Positions 18,471 to 26,868 of a stretch of 48,895 nucleotides of DNA are shown in pieces. The notes under the pieces are model-generated. The model had not been told where the DNA came from, searched no databases, and saw only the letters and a program-made list of their open reading frames with translations. Every line of letters starts with the position of its first letter. Positions within the stretch are counted from its first letter, which is position 1. The translations under genes and the position numbers were made by a program. Origin of the DNA: an uncultured Bacteroidota bacterium (GTDB taxonomy: Bacteria; Bacteroidota; Bacteroidia; Bacteroidales; F082); the NCBI GenBank assembly GCA_900542475.1, contig UQNO01000015.1, positions 1 to 48,895 on the forward strand, given 5' to 3'.

Positions 18471-18471
18471 A

Positions 18472-19713
18472 TCATTTCACAAGCGGAAAGTCAATTTTAG
18501 ACCACTTATTCTTAACAAGTCCGTTATCAATCAGCATCAAGCCGGGATTCGAGCGCACCATGGTCTTCAATTCTATCTCGTCACCATAGTAAACGTCGTT
18601 GAAAATTCGATATTTATCATTTAATTTCTCCACATATTCTGGCGACTCCGATGTCAGCCATATATAGTTATAGCCTTGATTATAAGCGACTTCCGCCATC
18701 TTTATACAGTTTTTAAAATCTTTTTCGGTCATTTCTTCAAGATGCGTTGAAATGAACACGTACAAGTTCTCTGTCTCGAACAAAATGTGCGTAAAGTCCT
18801 CGCCTTCCGCGTCAGTTATTTCGAATCCAAGCGAGTTGGAACCGCCTTCCGAACGCTGCGACACAAAGGTCCACTGTCTCATCCACACGCTGTCGTTCCA
18901 AGGGTAGTTTGGCGACTCAAACTCTTGAGTTTCACCGGTTTCATTATTCTGATACTTAACAAATATCCTGCCTGCGTCATAGCCGTTAGGTGTCATGTTG
19001 TTTCCCACTTTCCATTCCATGAAGTCGATAACAGGCAGATGTCTGATGTTATAGATTTCAAATCCAGTGAAGCAAGCCATGAAGACGACTGATAGAATCC
19101 ATTGTCCCGTCAGCATTATCCGTTTGTTTTTCAACGACTTGTTATTAAGAATGACAGGTATCAGCACTGCATTGATTACGAGATTTTTAAAGAATGTCTG
19201 CCAATTGGACAGTTTTATCGCCGTACCGAAGCAACCACAGTCCGGGACGAGGTCGTACATAGCGTCGAAGAAGGTGGTGACGGTAAAGAAGAGCATGAGG
19301 AGTGTGGCGCCGAGCGCAGCGAGGCGCGGCAAGACGTTGGTAACAAGACATATACCAACGATAAACTCCGCCAAAATCATCACCACGGCAAGCACCAAGG
19401 CCGCATCGTTCATCCACTCCATGCCGTATGCCGCAAGATAATCAAGCATCTTGTATTTCGTCCCAAGCGGGTCAACGCCTTTGGTAAAACTGCTGAAAAT
19501 GAACAAAACGCCGATTAAAATTCGATTTATAGAGACTCCAGATTCATTGTAATTATTACCGTAAACAATCGACAATGCCAATGTTACGAGTATAAAAAGA
19601 AGCAGAGTCCATGAAAACGCAGGCTGCAGACCGACGAAGAGCGCACATCCGAGTGCCAAAGCCGTCACACCATACGATGCCAAGGCCGATTTTTTTCTTG
19701 AAACCGCCATCAT
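18472..19713 (-). CDS. BT_3928-like DoxX/MauE membrane protein with thioredoxin-like tail (413 aa)
   Basis: The N-terminal half has about eight hydrophobic helices of DoxX/MauE type, including the conserved PDCGCFG motif between helices, a possible redox Cys pair. The C-terminal half is soluble and resembles a thioredoxin-like fold without an obvious CxxC. This architecture and its place beside a DUF1599 gene match the Bacteroidota family known from B. thetaiotaomicron BT_3928; no reaction is established. A role in disulfide or quinone redox chemistry is inference. It overlaps the DUF1599 gene by 4 nt. Confidence 0.75.
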   Translation of the reverse strand: MMAVSRKKSALASYGVTALALGCALFVGLQPAFSWTLLLFILVTLALSIVYGNNYNESGVSINRILIGVLFIFSSFTKGVDPLGTKYKMLDYLAAYGMEWMNDAALVLAVVMILAEFIVGICLVTNVLPRLAALGATLLMLFFTVTTFFDAMYDLVPDCGCFGTAIKLSNWQTFFKNLVINAVLIPVILNNKSLKNKRIMLTGQWILSVVFMACFTGFEIYNIRHLPVIDFMEWKVGNNMTPNGYDAGRIFVKYQNNETGETQEFESPNYPWNDSVWMRQWTFVSQRSEGGSNSLGFEITDAEGEDFTHILFETENLYVFISTHLEEMTEKDFKNCIKMAEVAYNQGYNYIWLTSESPEYVEKLNDKYRIFNDVYYGDEIELKTMVRSNPGLMLIDNGLVKNKWSKIDFPLVK

Positions 19714-20261
19714 TTCCGCTTCCTTTCATTAATTAAAATCATACAGAAAATAGCATAGTTTATCATGTCGAAATAATTTGCGTCAAGACCTTCCGAAATC
19801 ACAGTCTTGCCATTGTTATCCTCTATCTCCTTGACTCTCAATATTTTCATTAAAATCAAATCAGTCATGGAACTGATTCTCATACTACGCCAAGCCTCGT
19901 CGTAATCGTGGTTTTTCCTCATCATAAGGTCGTATGCCTCACCCAACACCTTCGTGTAAAGCGCCGAGGCTCTGTCGAAATCCATATCGGGCTGTTCCAC
20001 CACGCCAAGTTGCAGTTGTATGATAGCCATAGCCGAATAGTTGACAATGCCGATAAATTCGGGCTCAATGCCTTCATTTACGAGATGTTCCTTCTTTGTT
20101 TGCAGACATCTTATGCGATTTGCCTTTATAAAAATCTGGTCGGTGAGCGACTCGGTACGCATAATACGCCATGCCGCGCCGTAATCCCGCATCTTTTTGT
20201 CGAAAATATCCCTGCATTGCGCCACAACTTGCTTATATTCTTCTGTCGTATCCTTATTCAT
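19710..20261 (-). CDS. DUF1599 protein, nucleotide-modification-associated domain repeat (183 aa)
   Basis: Two copies of a DUF1599 (Nmad1-like) domain are visible. Each has a YGAAWR.MR or YDEAWRSMR core, followed by SLTDQIFIKANRIR or SMTDLILMKILRV. The internal duplication fills the protein. The name comes from association with modified-nucleotide systems in some phages, but in Bacteroidota the gene is a chromosomal neighbour of the BT_3928-like protein, so its role is open. Start MNKDTTEEY is preferred; the frame extends 10 codons upstream into the promoter. It leads the operon and is divergent from folP. Confidence 0.85.
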   Translation of the reverse strand: MNKDTTEEYKQVVAQCRDIFDKKMRDYGAAWRIMRTESLTDQIFIKANRIRCLQTKKEHLVNEGIEPEFIGIVNYSAMAIIQLQLGVVEQPDMDFDRASALYTKVLGEAYDLMMRKNHDYDEAWRSMRISSMTDLILMKILRVKEIEDNNGKTVISEGLDANYFDMINYAIFCMILINERKRK

Positions 20262-20274
20262 TGAAAAAAATTTA

Positions 20275-20296
20275 TAATTTTGCATTCGCAAAAATA
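20275..20296. promoter_or_regulatory. Divergent back-to-back -7 boxes of folP and DUF1599
   Basis: TAATTTTG (20275-20282) reads toward folP and TATTTTTG (complement of 20289-20296) reads toward DUF1599, with 6 nt between boxes. The two polymerase sites overlap, so the promoters should exclude each other. Confidence 0.65.
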
Positions 20297-20305
20297 CACA
20301 TTTTT

Positions 20306-21151
20306 ATGTTACAAATAGTTTGTAGAGGACAACTTTTTTCATGGGAGCGCCCAGTAGTGATGGGGATAATGAATGTTACTCCCGATTCATTCTTCGATGG
20401 CGGTAGGTATCAAGGACTTACGGCGATTTTGGAACATTGTCACAAGATGGTTTCCGAGGGTGCCGACATCATCGACATCGGAGCCTTCTCTACCCGCCCG
20501 GGCAGCGACCGCATTTCCGACAAGGAGGAAAAGGAACGAATAATTCCAGCTCTGAAAGCTATCAGAAAAGAATTTCCGAACATTCCTATTTCCATCGACA
20601 CATTTCGCGAAAGCGTCGCCAATCAATGCGTTGCAGAGGGCGCCGATATTATCAACGACATCTCCGGAGGACTTTTCGACGATGCGATGATTCCGTTTAT
20701 CGGCAAAAACCACATACCATATATCCTGATGCATATCACCGGCACTCTTGAAGGCATGCATCATGAAGATATAATCAGCGAAAACGTGCATGAGAAAGTT
20801 CGCAAATTCTTTGAAAATCAATCAGATAAACTTCTATCCTATGGCGAGCAGCAGATAATACTCGACCCCGGAATCGGATTCAATAAAACCATTAAATGTA
20901 ATTTCGAGCTTCTTAACAACCTTGATGATTACAGGGTTAACAATTTACCAATTTTAATTGGAATTTCTCACAAATCACTGATATTCAAAACATTAAATAT
21001 CACTCCGCAAGAGGCTTTGAACGGCACCACAGTATTGAACACCGTCGCATTATTGAACGGCGCCGACATACTTCGCGTTCACGACGTAAAAGAAGCTGTC
21101 GAAGCGGTGAAATTAGTCGATTCCGTCATTTCAAGCGGAATGGAAGCCTGA
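20306..21151 (+). CDS. folP: Dihydropteroate synthase (281 aa)
   Basis: Folate pathway enzyme joining p-aminobenzoate to dihydropterin pyrophosphate; target of sulfonamides. The signature MGIMNVTPDSFFDGG near residue 20, GADIIDIGAFSTRPGS, DILDPGIGFNK-like IILDPGIGFNKT and the final barrel strands are all present. The ATG at 20306 lies about 20 nt past the expected start of transcription. The last codons (SVISSGMEA) fall within the left arm of a dispersed inverted repeat, so the C terminus appears to have been altered by that element. cdaA follows in the same direction. Confidence 0.96.
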   Translation: MLQIVCRGQLFSWERPVVMGIMNVTPDSFFDGGRYQGLTAILEHCHKMVSEGADIIDIGAFSTRPGSDRISDKEEKERIIPALKAIRKEFPNIPISIDTFRESVANQCVAEGADIINDISGGLFDDAMIPFIGKNHIPYILMHITGTLEGMHHEDIISENVHEKVRKFFENQSDKLLSYGEQQIILDPGIGFNKTIKCNFELLNNLDDYRVNNLPILIGISHKSLIFKTLNITPQEALNGTTVLNTVALLNGADILRVHDVKEAVEAVKLVDSVISSGMEA

Positions 21152-21256
21152 ATTTGCGAAAGCATTCACCCTGTGTGAATAGATTTCAAACGTATTTTTG
21201 AATATTGCTAAAATGTCAGAAATTTCCCGGCTCCTCTCCGTTCCGCTCGAAGCGAC
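21124..21256. repeat. Dispersed inverted repeat overlapping the folP end
   Basis: The left arm starts CGTCATTTCAAGCGGAATGG inside folP. The right arm ends CCGTTCCGCTCGAAGCGACG, its imperfect reverse complement. Same family as 9754-9863 and 28524-28630. Confidence 0.65.
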
Positions 21257-21324
21257 GATAGAACAATTTGCGTGAAATTGAAGAAAAAAAATAGTTCTGT
21301 ATGAGAAAAAATAAAAAAACTGTG

Positions 21325-21353
21325 TTTGCGAGAAAATTTTTTCCGTATTTTTG
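21325..21353 (+). promoter_or_regulatory. Promoter of cdaA
   Basis: TTTG (-33 type, 21325-21328) and TATTTTTG (-7, 21346-21353) are 17 nt apart, close to the phylum consensus. The cdaA ATG is 18 nt after the -7 box, so cdaA can be transcribed separately from folP. Confidence 0.65.
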
Positions 21354-21371
21354 TAAGTTATTTCAAACACC

Positions 21372-22172
21372 ATGGTTGACTTGATGATAAATGCTTTTAT
21401 TCATATTCGTTTTTTGGACGTATTAGATATTGTTTTGGTCGGAATGCTGCTGTATTTCATTTACACGTTAGTGAAAGGCAGCACTGCCATCAACATTTTC
21501 ATCGGCATTGTCGCGGTCATTATCTGCTTGAAAATCGTGACTTTGCTGCACATGGAGTTGCTGACCTACATTCTCGGAGCCTTTGTGAACGTAGGTTTCA
21601 TCGCACTGATTATCATCTTCCAGCCCGAGATAAGACAGTTTTTGTTGAGTATCGGAACATCTAAGTTTGCCGTGGGGTTCCGTCGCTTTTTCTCTCGTCT
21701 CGGCGTGAAATACAAAGATGTCGATGGCATCGACCTCGATCCTATCTGCGAGGCTTGTATTTCAATGAGCAACGACAAAGTCGGGGCACTCATTCTTATT
21801 ACTCAAGACAATGATTTACAAGACATTATAGACACCGGCGTTACTATCGACGCAGTCATCAGCAAGCCTTTGCTTGAAAACATTTTTTTCAAAAACAGTC
21901 CCTTGCACGATGGGGCGATGGTAATATCCAACAACAAAATCGTGGCGGCGCGCTGTATTTTGCCTATCACACAGCAGACACGGCTTCCGGGCAGCTATGG
22001 ACTCCGTCACCGTGCAGGCATCGGTGTTTCCGAGACTCACGACTGCATCGTTCTGGTTGTCTCCGAAGAAACCGGAAGCACCCGCATCGTCTTCGATGGC
22101 AAAGTCATCGAAGTGAAACCGAGCGAGATGAAAGCCAAAATCAAGGAGATTATAGGAAGGAAGAGACTTTAG
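21372..22172 (+). CDS. cdaA: Diadenylate cyclase, c-di-AMP synthase (266 aa)
   Basis: Membrane-bound enzyme making c-di-AMP from two ATP. Three N-terminal membrane helices (about residues 15-85) precede the DisA_N domain. Catalytic motifs are intact: DGAMVI and the ATP-binding GLRHRAGIG. A short coiled linker (RRFFSRLGVKYKDV) sits between. The folP-cdaA order is common in Bacteroidota. c-di-AMP generally controls K+ and osmolyte transport; no target is visible nearby. Full length with no missing motif. Confidence 0.94.
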   Translation: MVDLMINAFIHIRFLDVLDIVLVGMLLYFIYTLVKGSTAINIFIGIVAVIICLKIVTLLHMELLTYILGAFVNVGFIALIIIFQPEIRQFLLSIGTSKFAVGFRRFFSRLGVKYKDVDGIDLDPICEACISMSNDKVGALILITQDNDLQDIIDTGVTIDAVISKPLLENIFFKNSPLHDGAMVISNNKIVAARCILPITQQTRLPGSYGLRHRAGIGVSETHDCIVLVVSEETGSTRIVFDGKVIEVKPSEMKAKIKEIIGRKRL

Positions 22173-22300
22173 TTGTTCGCCGTCATGACAAGAAGCATCG
22201 GCCCGACTTTCGGCCGTTCACAAAAGTTTTAGCGGGCAGCAACAAATTCATGGTAAAATCATCAGGATAAGCGGAAAATTCCTCAAAAACAACAACACAT

Positions 22301-22333
22301 AAAAAGCAGGGACACCATTATGATGTCCCTGCT
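22301..22333 (-). terminator. Terminator of gdhA
   Basis: Arms 22305-22317 and 22321-22333 (AGCAGGGACA type) pair with a short loop; read on the minus strand a T5 run follows. It lies just after gdhA. Confidence 0.88.
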
Positions 22334-22366
22334 AACGTTTAATGTTTCAAGACCAATGTCTGGAAA

Positions 22367-23710
22367 TTATATGATACCTTGAGCCAGCATGGCTTTTGCA
22401 ACGCGCATGAAGCCGGCGATGTTGGCGCCCTTCACGTAGTTGATTGAACCGTCAGCTTGTTTACCATATTCAACGCACATGTCATAAATGTCGTTCATGA
22501 TCTTGTGGAGTTTCTGGTCAACTTCCGGAGCGGTCCAGTTGATGTGAGCCGCGTTCTGGCAGATTTCGAGACCTGATGTGGCGACACCACCTGCGTTGAC
22601 AGCCTTACCTGGAGCGAATGGGATACCGGCGTTCTGGATAGCCTCGATTGCGCCTGGTTGGCAACCCATGTTAGAAACTTCAGCGACATACTGTACGCCA
22701 TTATTAATCAATTCTTTAGCATCTTCTTCAGACATCTCGTTCTGGAATGCGCTTGGGCATGCGATGTCGCATTTCACTGTCCAGGCTTTCTTACCGGCGG
22801 TAAATTTAGCTTTGCCCGGGAATTTGTCGGCCATATCCTGAACCTTGTTACGGTTAGAGGCACGCATTTCGAGCATATAGTCGATCATTTCCTCGGTGAT
22901 ACCGTCAGCGATTTCGCAAACGCCGTCCGGACCGGAGATGGCGACAACTTTGGCACCGAGTTCCATGGCTTTAGTAGCCGCGCCCCATGCCACGTTGCCG
23001 AAACCTGAAAGAGCCACTTTCTTGCCCTGCATTGTCTCGCCTTTCTGGTGAACCATGCGGTCAACATAATACATTGCGCCAAAGCCTGTGGCTTCCGGAC
23101 GAATCAAAGAACCACCCCAGCCATAGCTCTTGCCTGTGATAGCGCCTGTGCTGTGCTCGCGGGCGAGTTTCTTGTAGGCACCGTAGAGGTAGCCGATTTC
23201 ACGGCCGCCAACACCGACGTCACCTGCTGGTGAATCCTGGTCGGCGCCGATGTTTCTCCAAAGCTCATACATGAAAGCCTGGCAGAAACGCATGATTTCA
23301 GCGTCTGATTTTCCTGTCGGGTCGAAATCAGCACCACCTTTACCACCACCGAGTGGGAGGTTTGTCAACGAGTTCTTGAAAATCTGCTCGAAGCCCAAGA
23401 ATTTAAGCATTGAAACGTTGACAGCCGGGTGGAAACGGAGACCGCCTTTGTATGCGCCGAGAGCGGCGTTGTACTGCACACGGTAACCTAAATTAACCTG
23501 CACCTGACCTTTATCGTCAACCCATGTCACGCGGAATGTGAAGATGCGATCCGGTTCAACTAAACGCTCAACGATCTTCGCAGCCTCAAATTCAGGATGC
23601 TTGTTGTAAACTTCTTCGATTGATTCAAGCACTTCGCGAACTGCCTGCAAATACTCTTTTTCGCCTGGATGTTTCTTTTCCAGGTTTTCCATGATAGTTT
23701 GTACTTTCAT
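22367..23710 (-). CDS. gdhA: NADP-specific glutamate dehydrogenase (447 aa)
   Basis: Hexameric enzyme making glutamate from 2-oxoglutarate, ammonia and NADPH, the main ammonia-assimilation route in Bacteroidales. It shows the catalytic-lysine block LPLGGGKGGADFDP, the substrate block FRFHPA-like GGLRFHPAV and the Rossmann GFGNVAWGAA. The long N terminus and length of about 450 residues fit the NADP-dependent class. A TAACTTTG -7 box (complement of 23768-23775) sits about 58 nt before the start. It is a single gene with its own terminator. Confidence 0.97.
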   Translation of the reverse strand: MKVQTIMENLEKKHPGEKEYLQAVREVLESIEEVYNKHPEFEAAKIVERLVEPDRIFTFRVTWVDDKGQVQVNLGYRVQYNAALGAYKGGLRFHPAVNVSMLKFLGFEQIFKNSLTNLPLGGGKGGADFDPTGKSDAEIMRFCQAFMYELWRNIGADQDSPAGDVGVGGREIGYLYGAYKKLAREHSTGAITGKSYGWGGSLIRPEATGFGAMYYVDRMVHQKGETMQGKKVALSGFGNVAWGAATKAMELGAKVVAISGPDGVCEIADGITEEMIDYMLEMRASNRNKVQDMADKFPGKAKFTAGKKAWTVKCDIACPSAFQNEMSEEDAKELINNGVQYVAEVSNMGCQPGAIEAIQNAGIPFAPGKAVNAGGVATSGLEICQNAAHINWTAPEVDQKLHKIMNDIYDMCVEYGKQADGSINYVKGANIAGFMRVAKAMLAQGII

Positions 23711-23767
23711 TACTTTTGTATTTAAAGTTTATTAATACGTTTATGAATTTTCCTTTAAAATTTTCTG

Positions 23768-23775
23768 CAAAGTTA
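23768..23775 (-). promoter_or_regulatory. -7 box of gdhA
   Basis: TAACTTTG on the minus strand, followed by a purine-rich leader of roughly 50 nt. Confidence 0.65.
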
Positions 23776-23817
23776 TAACTTATTTTTATAATTAACAATT
23801 ATTTTCAAAAATATTTT

Positions 23818-24486
23818 TTATTTCGAGACCGCTTCATTTCCGACATATTCCCCATCATTCCAAAGGATGATTTCCTTGACATTTCCATTAATGTCGTAAT
23901 GAATCTCTTTGCCGTGCTTCACATTATCCTTATAATGAATCTCCGCGTTCATATACGCGCCACCCTCGCTGTAGCCTTTCTGAATTCCGGTGCCATTGTC
24001 GTAAACAGCGTTGCTGCCTATGCTTCCGTCAGGGTAGTACATTATCCAGCCACCATGCATCATGCCATCTCGATATTCGCCCTCAACAAACGTCTTCCCG
24101 TTGTCATACCATTGGTAAAACAAACCGTTCAAAACACCGTCCTTGTATGTTGACAACTTCACCAAAGTGCCGAAGACATTGTACTCCTCCACCATCCCAT
24201 CGTATTGATTATCTTTGTAATAAGATTTTTCCTCAAGATTCCCGTTTTCGTACCAACGTATCGCCTCACCATTCAGAACATTCATCACATACACCACCTC
24301 CATCTCCGGCTTTCCATTTCTATAATACCATTTGCAGACACCGTCTAACATGCCGTCGGTATAACGCAACTCGGATTTCAAAACACCATCAGGCCAATAT
24401 GCCTTGACGACACCTTCATCTTTTTCGCAAGATATTAAAAAAGCGCTGATTATCAATAATATAAAAACAACTATCTTATTTTTCAT
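23818..24486 (-). CDS. Lipoprotein with MORN-type repeats (222 aa)
   Basis: Probable surface or periplasmic lipoprotein. The signal peptide ends in the lipobox LISC (Cys at residue 20). The mature part is about eight MORN_2-like repeats of the form DG.L.G....Y.NG (for example YWPDGVLKSELRY, WYENGNLEEKSY, YYPDGSIGSNAVY). This resembles YwqK-family repeat proteins, sometimes labelled antitoxins; that label is weak, and scaffold or binding roles are equally likely. It overlaps the preceding gene by 11 nt and is last in the group starting with the YitT gene. Confidence 0.8.
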   Translation of the reverse strand: MKNKIVVFILLIISAFLISCEKDEGVVKAYWPDGVLKSELRYTDGMLDGVCKWYYRNGKPEMEVVYVMNVLNGEAIRWYENGNLEEKSYYKDNQYDGMVEEYNVFGTLVKLSTYKDGVLNGLFYQWYDNGKTFVEGEYRDGMMHGGWIMYYPDGSIGSNAVYDNGTGIQKGYSEGGAYMNAEIHYKDNVKHGKEIHYDINGNVKEIILWNDGEYVGNEAVSK

Positions 24487-25813
24487 AACCGTTTTTTAAA
24501 ACTATCTTGTTATACCCTTTAAACTGATAAACATTCCAGAAAACATTCTCATATCCGGAATTTTCATTGTTTTTATGGAAAATGAACCTCGTCTGAAGCA
24601 ACGGAATATCATAACAAGGCAGATTTTCAGTCATTTCACGACCAAACAAATCCAAGGCATTGAGGAAATACCAGCCAATATCAAAGCCCTGATATGCATA
24701 ATCGTTAGGCTCCGTTTCATATCTGTTTCTAAATTTGCAGATAAAACTTTTTACTCTAATATTTTGATAATCAATATATTTATCATCAAAATAAATGGCG
24801 TGCATTTTCATCAGATTGTCGTTGAAAAGCTTGTCGAACTTACTCCATTCCGGCAACATTATAACCGTAATCGGATAATGTTCAATGAGTTTCGTCACTT
24901 TGTTGACTATCTCATTTGCGAACACCTTGTCGTTGCCATAAACGACAAAGAGGTTGTTACGCATAGATGAGGCGTAATGCTTGACCGGATTAAGGCTGTC
25001 GCGCTCGTAATTGATGTTCACGACATGATTCACAAACGCTGTGCTGTCATTGATGTTTTGTTTTAACATATTGACATCCAACGAGATATTATCTGTCAGA
25101 TAATCTGTGGCATCAAATTTGATTTTGAGATATTTCCATCTCTTATGATGACCTCTAATTGTCTTGACGATATGTTCGTTGCCAACGTATGAACAACTGT
25201 CTATATTGCGTTTGACAACATCGTTTATCTTATTGATTATCAGTGTGTCGGAATACTTATCTTCTCTGATGATGAAAACGTTGTTCGCATGATAACAGTG
25301 CTTTGTCAGGCTGTCGAGAGATGCCGTCTGACATTCAAGAGAGGGTTTCACTTTTATCACATTGGGGTGATTTTCAATGACATCTGTGCGTTGAGTCACA
25401 GGATTAACGATAGGGATATTGTACTGTTCGGCGAATTGGCCTATAATCTTGAAAGGTTTGATGTAGAAAGGTCCGACAATCAGGTCGGCTTTTGCGAGCC
25501 ACGGATCGGCAACAGCTTGTGCGGCTTTGTGAGTGTCGTTGTCCACATCATAAACCTTGAGGTCGAGTTTCATATTACGCATGTTGACCACCGAATCGGC
25601 GGCGATCATGAAACCTTCATAAAAATGAAGAAACGAGAAAGGTTTTGCAAGAAGTGTCTTGTTTGAGGGTTCTGTCTCGAAAAACTCCTCATCCACCTGC
25701 TCAAGATACAGCGGCACCATGAGAGCCACACGGCATGTGTCCTGTGCTTTGACATCGACCGATGCCAAGAAGCACAGGCAAATCGCAATATTTATTATTT
25801 TTTTAATCATCAT
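24476..25813 (-). CDS. Periplasmic binding-fold protein, PBP type 1 (445 aa)
   Basis: Exported (signal peptide ending near VKA-Q, residue 23), with a type-1 periplasmic binding protein layout. It starts CRVALMVPLYL, followed by a DLIVGPFYIKPF segment and an IPIVNPVTQRTDV segment, as in LivJ/LysM-linked amino-acid-binding-like proteins of Bacteroidota. The LysM domains often present in such relatives are missing here. The ligand is unknown and no ABC permease is adjacent. The start overlaps the YitT stop by 4 nt, so the two are translationally coupled. Confidence 0.7.
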   Translation of the reverse strand: MMIKKIINIAICLCFLASVDVKAQDTCRVALMVPLYLEQVDEEFFETEPSNKTLLAKPFSFLHFYEGFMIAADSVVNMRNMKLDLKVYDVDNDTHKAAQAVADPWLAKADLIVGPFYIKPFKIIGQFAEQYNIPIVNPVTQRTDVIENHPNVIKVKPSLECQTASLDSLTKHCYHANNVFIIREDKYSDTLIINKINDVVKRNIDSCSYVGNEHIVKTIRGHHKRWKYLKIKFDATDYLTDNISLDVNMLKQNINDSTAFVNHVVNINYERDSLNPVKHYASSMRNNLFVVYGNDKVFANEIVNKVTKLIEHYPITVIMLPEWSKFDKLFNDNLMKMHAIYFDDKYIDYQNIRVKSFICKFRNRYETEPNDYAYQGFDIGWYFLNALDLFGREMTENLPCYDIPLLQTRFIFHKNNENSGYENVFWNVYQFKGYNKIVLKNGYEK

Positions 25814-26766
25814 TTTTCATTATGAGGGAGCGGCACAAAGCCGTTACCCATGACCTCCGAGCTTTCAATCACATTGACGAAAGCGTTGGGGTCAATGCCG
25901 CGCAGTTTCAGTTTTAACTTCACCAAATCGGCGCGGTTGAGGTTGGTGTAAATCATCTTACGTTCCTGACCTTTGAAGAGACCTGTGCCCACGAAGCATG
26001 TGCCGCCTCTGTCCAATTCGTTGATAATCAACAGTCTGACATCTTCAACCTTTTCAGTGATGATAAATGCTGTCTTATAGCTCTTGATACCGTCAACAAC
26101 CAGGTCTATAATCTTGCTTTCTATCACAATCAGAAGGATTGAGTAGATAGGCAGACGTATCTGACCGAGCAAAAGCGACGACAAGGTAATGCACGAGTCT
26201 ATTATCATCACTAACGTTCCGAGAGATATTTTAGTATATTTGTGCAGAATCATTGAGATGATGTCGCTGCCTCCCGACGTTGCGCCCGACTTAAACACGA
26301 AACCTATGGCGAGGCCGTAGATACCGCCCGACACGAGGGTATTCAGGAAGTAGTCAGGCTTGAAACACATGTCGGAGCCAAGGATTGCGAGCATCGATTT
26401 GTCGACTGCCTGACCTTCTTCAATGGTGTGCATAAACTCGAAAATGACCGGTTTATAGCCCCATGTCGACTCCAAAATAAAGGTGCATCCGAAGATAAGG
26501 ATTGTAGAGAGAATGGTTTTGAATCCGAACTTCGGTCCGAGTATCCATGTCCCGACGATAAGCAGCGGGATATCCATGCAGATGGCGTACAACGACACTT
26601 TCCAAGGATACAATGCGTTAAGAACGTTGGCGAGACCGTAAGTGCCGCCAGGTGCGAGGTGATAAGGGTTGACAAACATGACGTCGCCTACGGCGAACAA
26701 TGCGCTTCCAAAAAGCAGGAAGGCGTAGGATGTTATTTCCTGTTTCCAATTAATTTGTTTTATCAT
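25810..26766 (-). CDS. YitT family membrane protein (318 aa)
   Basis: Five to six hydrophobic helices fill residues 12-210, with the YitT signatures NPYHLAPGGTYGLA and FKSGATSGGSDIIS. A cytoplasmic DUF2179 domain follows (about 225-305, ending in an FVNVIESSEVMG block). The family is widespread, and its transport substrate is unproven. It heads the group with the binding-fold protein and MORN lipoprotein. A dispersed-repeat arm separates it from guaA. Confidence 0.88.
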   Translation of the reverse strand: MIKQINWKQEITSYAFLLFGSALFAVGDVMFVNPYHLAPGGTYGLANVLNALYPWKVSLYAICMDIPLLIVGTWILGPKFGFKTILSTILIFGCTFILESTWGYKPVIFEFMHTIEEGQAVDKSMLAILGSDMCFKPDYFLNTLVSGGIYGLAIGFVFKSGATSGGSDIISMILHKYTKISLGTLVMIIDSCITLSSLLLGQIRLPIYSILLIVIESKIIDLVVDGIKSYKTAFIITEKVEDVRLLIINELDRGGTCFVGTGLFKGQERKMIYTNLNRADLVKLKLKLRGIDPNAFVNVIESSEVMGNGFVPLPHNEK

Positions 26767-26805
26767 AGTTTAATGTATATTTTTTTATTTGAGATTTATT
26801 CACCG

Positions 26806-26866
26806 GAAGCGAATGCTTTCGCTTCGTTCAGGTCTCCATGCCCTTCGGTCGGTCGAAGCGACGAGC
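26806..26866. repeat. Single arm of dispersed repeat with small hairpin
   Basis: A hairpin pairs GAAGCGAA (26806-26813) with TTCGCTTC (26818-26825). It continues into a CTTCGG...GTCGAAGCGACGAG arm resembling the GTCATTTCGA-type repeats. It fills the spacer between guaA and the YitT gene and may act as a weak terminator. Confidence 0.5.
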
Positions 26867-26868
26867 AT

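Noticed and set aside
21130..21373. Minus-strand 80-codon frame between folP and cdaA
   Set aside because: It consists of the dispersed repeat and the cdaA promoter read backwards; no family match.
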